Assembly (NCBI GenBank): GCA_938022235.1
Contig: CALIEL010000237.1
Span: 1-8,810, forward strand
Length of the DNA: 8,810 nt
Source: Oribacterium parvum
Lineage (GTDB): Bacteria > Bacillota > Clostridia > Lachnospirales > Lachnospiraceae
Direction of reading: 5' to 3'
Part shown: positions 7,651-8,810 of the stretch, one piece after another
How the letters are laid out: the number at the start of each line of letters is the position of its first letter
Position numbering within the stretch: position 1 is the stretch's first letter
The notes under the pieces: generated by a model
What the model saw: only the letters and a program-made list of their open reading frames with translations
Databases searched by the model: none
Told to the model about the DNA's origin: nothing
Made by a program: the position numbers and the translations under genes

Positions 7651-7673
7651 TCTGCTAACCACAACACATTTTA
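7636..7673 (-). promoter_or_regulatory. Candidate promoter region of the transport operon
   Basis: There are two readings. TAAAAT (7673-7668) could be a -10 element with no recognisable -35, as expected for an activator-dependent promoter. The palindrome would then lie just downstream, the same geometry as at the regulator's promoter. Alternatively TTGTGG (7664-7659) and CATACT (7641-7636) are separated by exactly 17 bases, with the palindrome filling the spacer. Both readings are weak matches to consensus. The upstream terminator makes a promoter somewhere in 7630-7740 necessary. Confidence 0.4.
7643..7660. promoter_or_regulatory. Palindromic operator candidate, transport operon (TTAG-N6-CTAA)
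   Basis: GTTAGCA and TGCTAAC form perfect 7-bp arms around a two-base centre (7644-7659). On the minus strand it reads GGTTAG-N6-CTAACT. The same GGTTAG-N6-CTAA arrangement occurs in front of the AraC-family gene at 8756-8773. The half-site looks like those of DtxR-family iron regulators, but their usual spacing differs, so the binding protein is open. Confidence 0.55.
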
Positions 7674-7740
7674 AACGAGAAACGACTGCTTCATCTACCC
7701 CGAAAAGTCGCAGCAATACAAAAATAATCCAAAAGGTCAA

Positions 7741-7769
7741 AGAAAATGGAGTGCCATACATGACACTCC
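7741..7769 (-). terminator. Rho-independent terminator after the AraC-family gene
   Basis: On the minus strand, GGAGTGTCA (7769-7761) pairs with TGGCACTCC (7756-7748) through nine pairs, one of them G-U, around a four-base TGTA loop. ATTTTCT follows. The stem starts three bases after the regulator's stop codon. It separates the regulator from the transport operon. Confidence 0.85.
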
Positions 7770-7772
7770 AAT

Positions 7773-8714
7773 CTATTGTTCTTCATTCTGTTTTCGATAT
7801 TCCAAAGGTCTCTTTCCCATGACGGAGAAAAACGCCTCTGTAAACTTACTTGGATTCTGATACCCCATTGCCGCCGCAATTTCGATTACACGCTGCTTTG
7901 TTTCCAACAGCAGTTTTGCAGCTATGTGCATCTTATATCTTTTCAAATAGACATAAGGGGTTTCGCCATAAACCTGTTTGAAGCTGGTTTTCAGTTGCGT
8001 CAGGCTGATTTCATGCTCTGCCGCCAGCTCCTTGAGGCTGACAGAATGTTCCAAATCTTCAATCAGATGGTTCCTGACATGTTTAATTTTTTCAGTCAAT
8101 GGTTTCGCCATATATTCGTGATTTTCTTCCAGAACAGTCTGCCTGGCCTGGAAATGATACAGCAGCTCCAATATTTTCAGGCGCAAATATGGCAACTCCG
8201 GTTGAGTAAGGCTGCGATACAATTCTCTGTATATATGTTCCACATTCTCATTACGTCGAAACACCATACAACGAGTATCCAGGGAATATTTTCTGGTCAA
8301 AATATCTGTATCTATGCCGAAGCTGTTCAATTCCGGTACTGTTTTGCATAGCTGTGGATAAAGAATTATGGTGGAACCGGAGTAATAATTCAAAGGGAAG
8401 GATGAGGCAATGGGAGAATGTAAAACATTATTGATTGCAATATCGCCTTCACCCATATACGCACAGTTTCTGTTGTCAAAAACACATTCAAACCGCCCTT
8501 TGAAGCAATGGTTTATGCTGATGACATCCTGCTCCATACCATCCTGATAACAGGTTTCACTTTCAAAAGTTGTTATCATCAGTTGAACACCGGGAAACAC
8601 ATCATACAAATGAATATCCGCCCTTCCGTTCTTCATAGTATAAATGATGTCCGTAATGAAGTCTTCCTCTCGCCTTATTATTTCCTTATCTATCAAATAT
8701 TTTAATTCCTGCAT
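7773..8714 (-). CDS. AraC-family transcriptional regulator
   Basis: This 313-residue protein is of ordinary AraC length. The C-terminal 108 residues form the double helix-turn-helix DNA-binding domain: first HTH around 225-246 (VSLKELAAEHEISLTQLKTS) and second around 275-296. The family signature MGYQNPSKFTEAFFSVMGKRPLEYRK is spread over 283-308. The N-terminal 200 residues look like a ligand-sensing domain (CFKGRFECVF, YMGEGDIAINN), reminiscent of the PchR/YbtA type that senses siderophores, though this is by resemblance only. The start at 8714 was chosen because AAGGAG lies six bases upstream; an in-frame ATG at 8807 has no such site and would run through the -10 element. It is monocistronic, with its own terminator, next to the transporter operon it most likely controls. 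A shared dyad in both promoters suggests joint control or autoregulation. Confidence 0.92.
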   Translation of the reverse strand: MQELKYLIDKEIIRREEDFITDIIYTMKNGRADIHLYDVFPGVQLMITTFESETCYQDGMEQDVISINHCFKGRFECVFDNRNCAYMGEGDIAINNVLHSPIASSFPLNYYSGSTIILYPQLCKTVPELNSFGIDTDILTRKYSLDTRCMVFRRNENVEHIYRELYRSLTQPELPYLRLKILELLYHFQARQTVLEENHEYMAKPLTEKIKHVRNHLIEDLEHSVSLKELAAEHEISLTQLKTSFKQVYGETPYVYLKRYKMHIAAKLLLETKQRVIEIAAAMGYQNPSKFTEAFFSVMGKRPLEYRKQNEEQ

Positions 8715-8755
8715 TGTGCTCTCCTTGTTTTGAGAGATTGTGTTCTTAATTCTTG

Positions 8756-8773
8756 GGTTAGATATAACTAATC
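8756..8773. promoter_or_regulatory. Operator candidate, AraC-family gene (TTAG-N6-CTAA)
   Basis: On the plus strand GGTTAG (8756-8761) and CTAATC (8768-8773) flank six A/T bases. It begins 11 bases downstream of the TATAAT element, so it covers the probable start of transcription. Its layout equals that of the palindrome before the transport operon (7643-7660). Confidence 0.5.
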
Positions 8774-8784
8774 TCCTGACAATT

Positions 8785-8790
8785 ATTATA
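8785..8790 (-). promoter_or_regulatory. -10 element of the AraC-family gene
   Basis: A perfect TATAAT on the minus strand lies 70 bases before the chosen ATG. At 17-bp spacing the -35 would fall at 8808-8813, mostly outside the window, so it cannot be checked. TTGCCC is visible but only 11 bases upstream, too close to serve as the -35. Confidence 0.55.
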
Positions 8791-8810
8791 GTGCCTTTTG
8801 CGGGCAAATT

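Noticed and set aside
7776..8351. 191-codon plus-strand ORF
   Set aside because: It is a shadow of the AraC-family gene on the other strand, lacks a ribosome binding site, and has no domain features.
8715..8807. N-terminal extension of the AraC-family protein to an ATG at 8807
   Set aside because: It would run through the TATAAT element and the dyad; the start at 8714 has a good AAGGAG.

Overview
The window looks like chromosome or integrated-element DNA from a low-to-mid GC Gram-positive gut-type bacterium (Firmicutes, probably Clostridia). Reasons are strong AGGAGG-type ribosome binding sites, an ECF-type transporter with an S component of the MptD/Trep_Strep kind, and a group II intron maturase of the sort common in Lachnospiraceae-like genomes. 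The species cannot be named from the sequence.

Layout. Bases 1-1092 (+) are the 3' part of a group II intron: the C-terminal 339 codons of its reverse transcriptase/maturase, cut by the window edge, followed by ribozyme domains V and VI. A short 3' flank and a strong inverted-repeat terminator (1157-1201) separate it from a convergent minus-strand transport operon. Read in the direction of transcription, the operon is: ECF S component (7569-6985), ECF T component (6985-6284), a 1109-residue protein joining a two-domain ECF ATPase to a complete ABC exporter-fold half-transporter (6268-2939), and a second exporter-fold half-transporter (2945-1230). All gene junctions overlap or are 15 bases apart, so this is one transcription unit. 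Upstream, on the same strand but closed off by its own terminator (7741-7769), is an AraC-family regulator (8714-7773).

The genes probably work together as a regulated uptake system. An ECF importer (S + T + two A domains) sits beside a paired YbtP/YbtQ-like or IrtA/IrtB-like heterodimer. This mix resembles, from family knowledge, loci for siderophore or metallophore uptake such as the transporter part of streptococcal equibactin-type clusters. The substrate is not shown by the sequence.

Two observations stand out. First, the ATPase-exporter fusion point carries an A AAA AAG slippery heptamer inside the loop of a perfect 7-bp hairpin. A stop codon lies six codons away in the -1 frame, and a strong ribosome binding site plus ATG for the exporter alone follows directly. 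The fusion may therefore be real, programmed, phase-variable, or a one-base homopolymer error. Second, the same dyad, TTAG-N6-CTAA, occurs in both promoter regions (operon and regulator), which suggests one shared operator.
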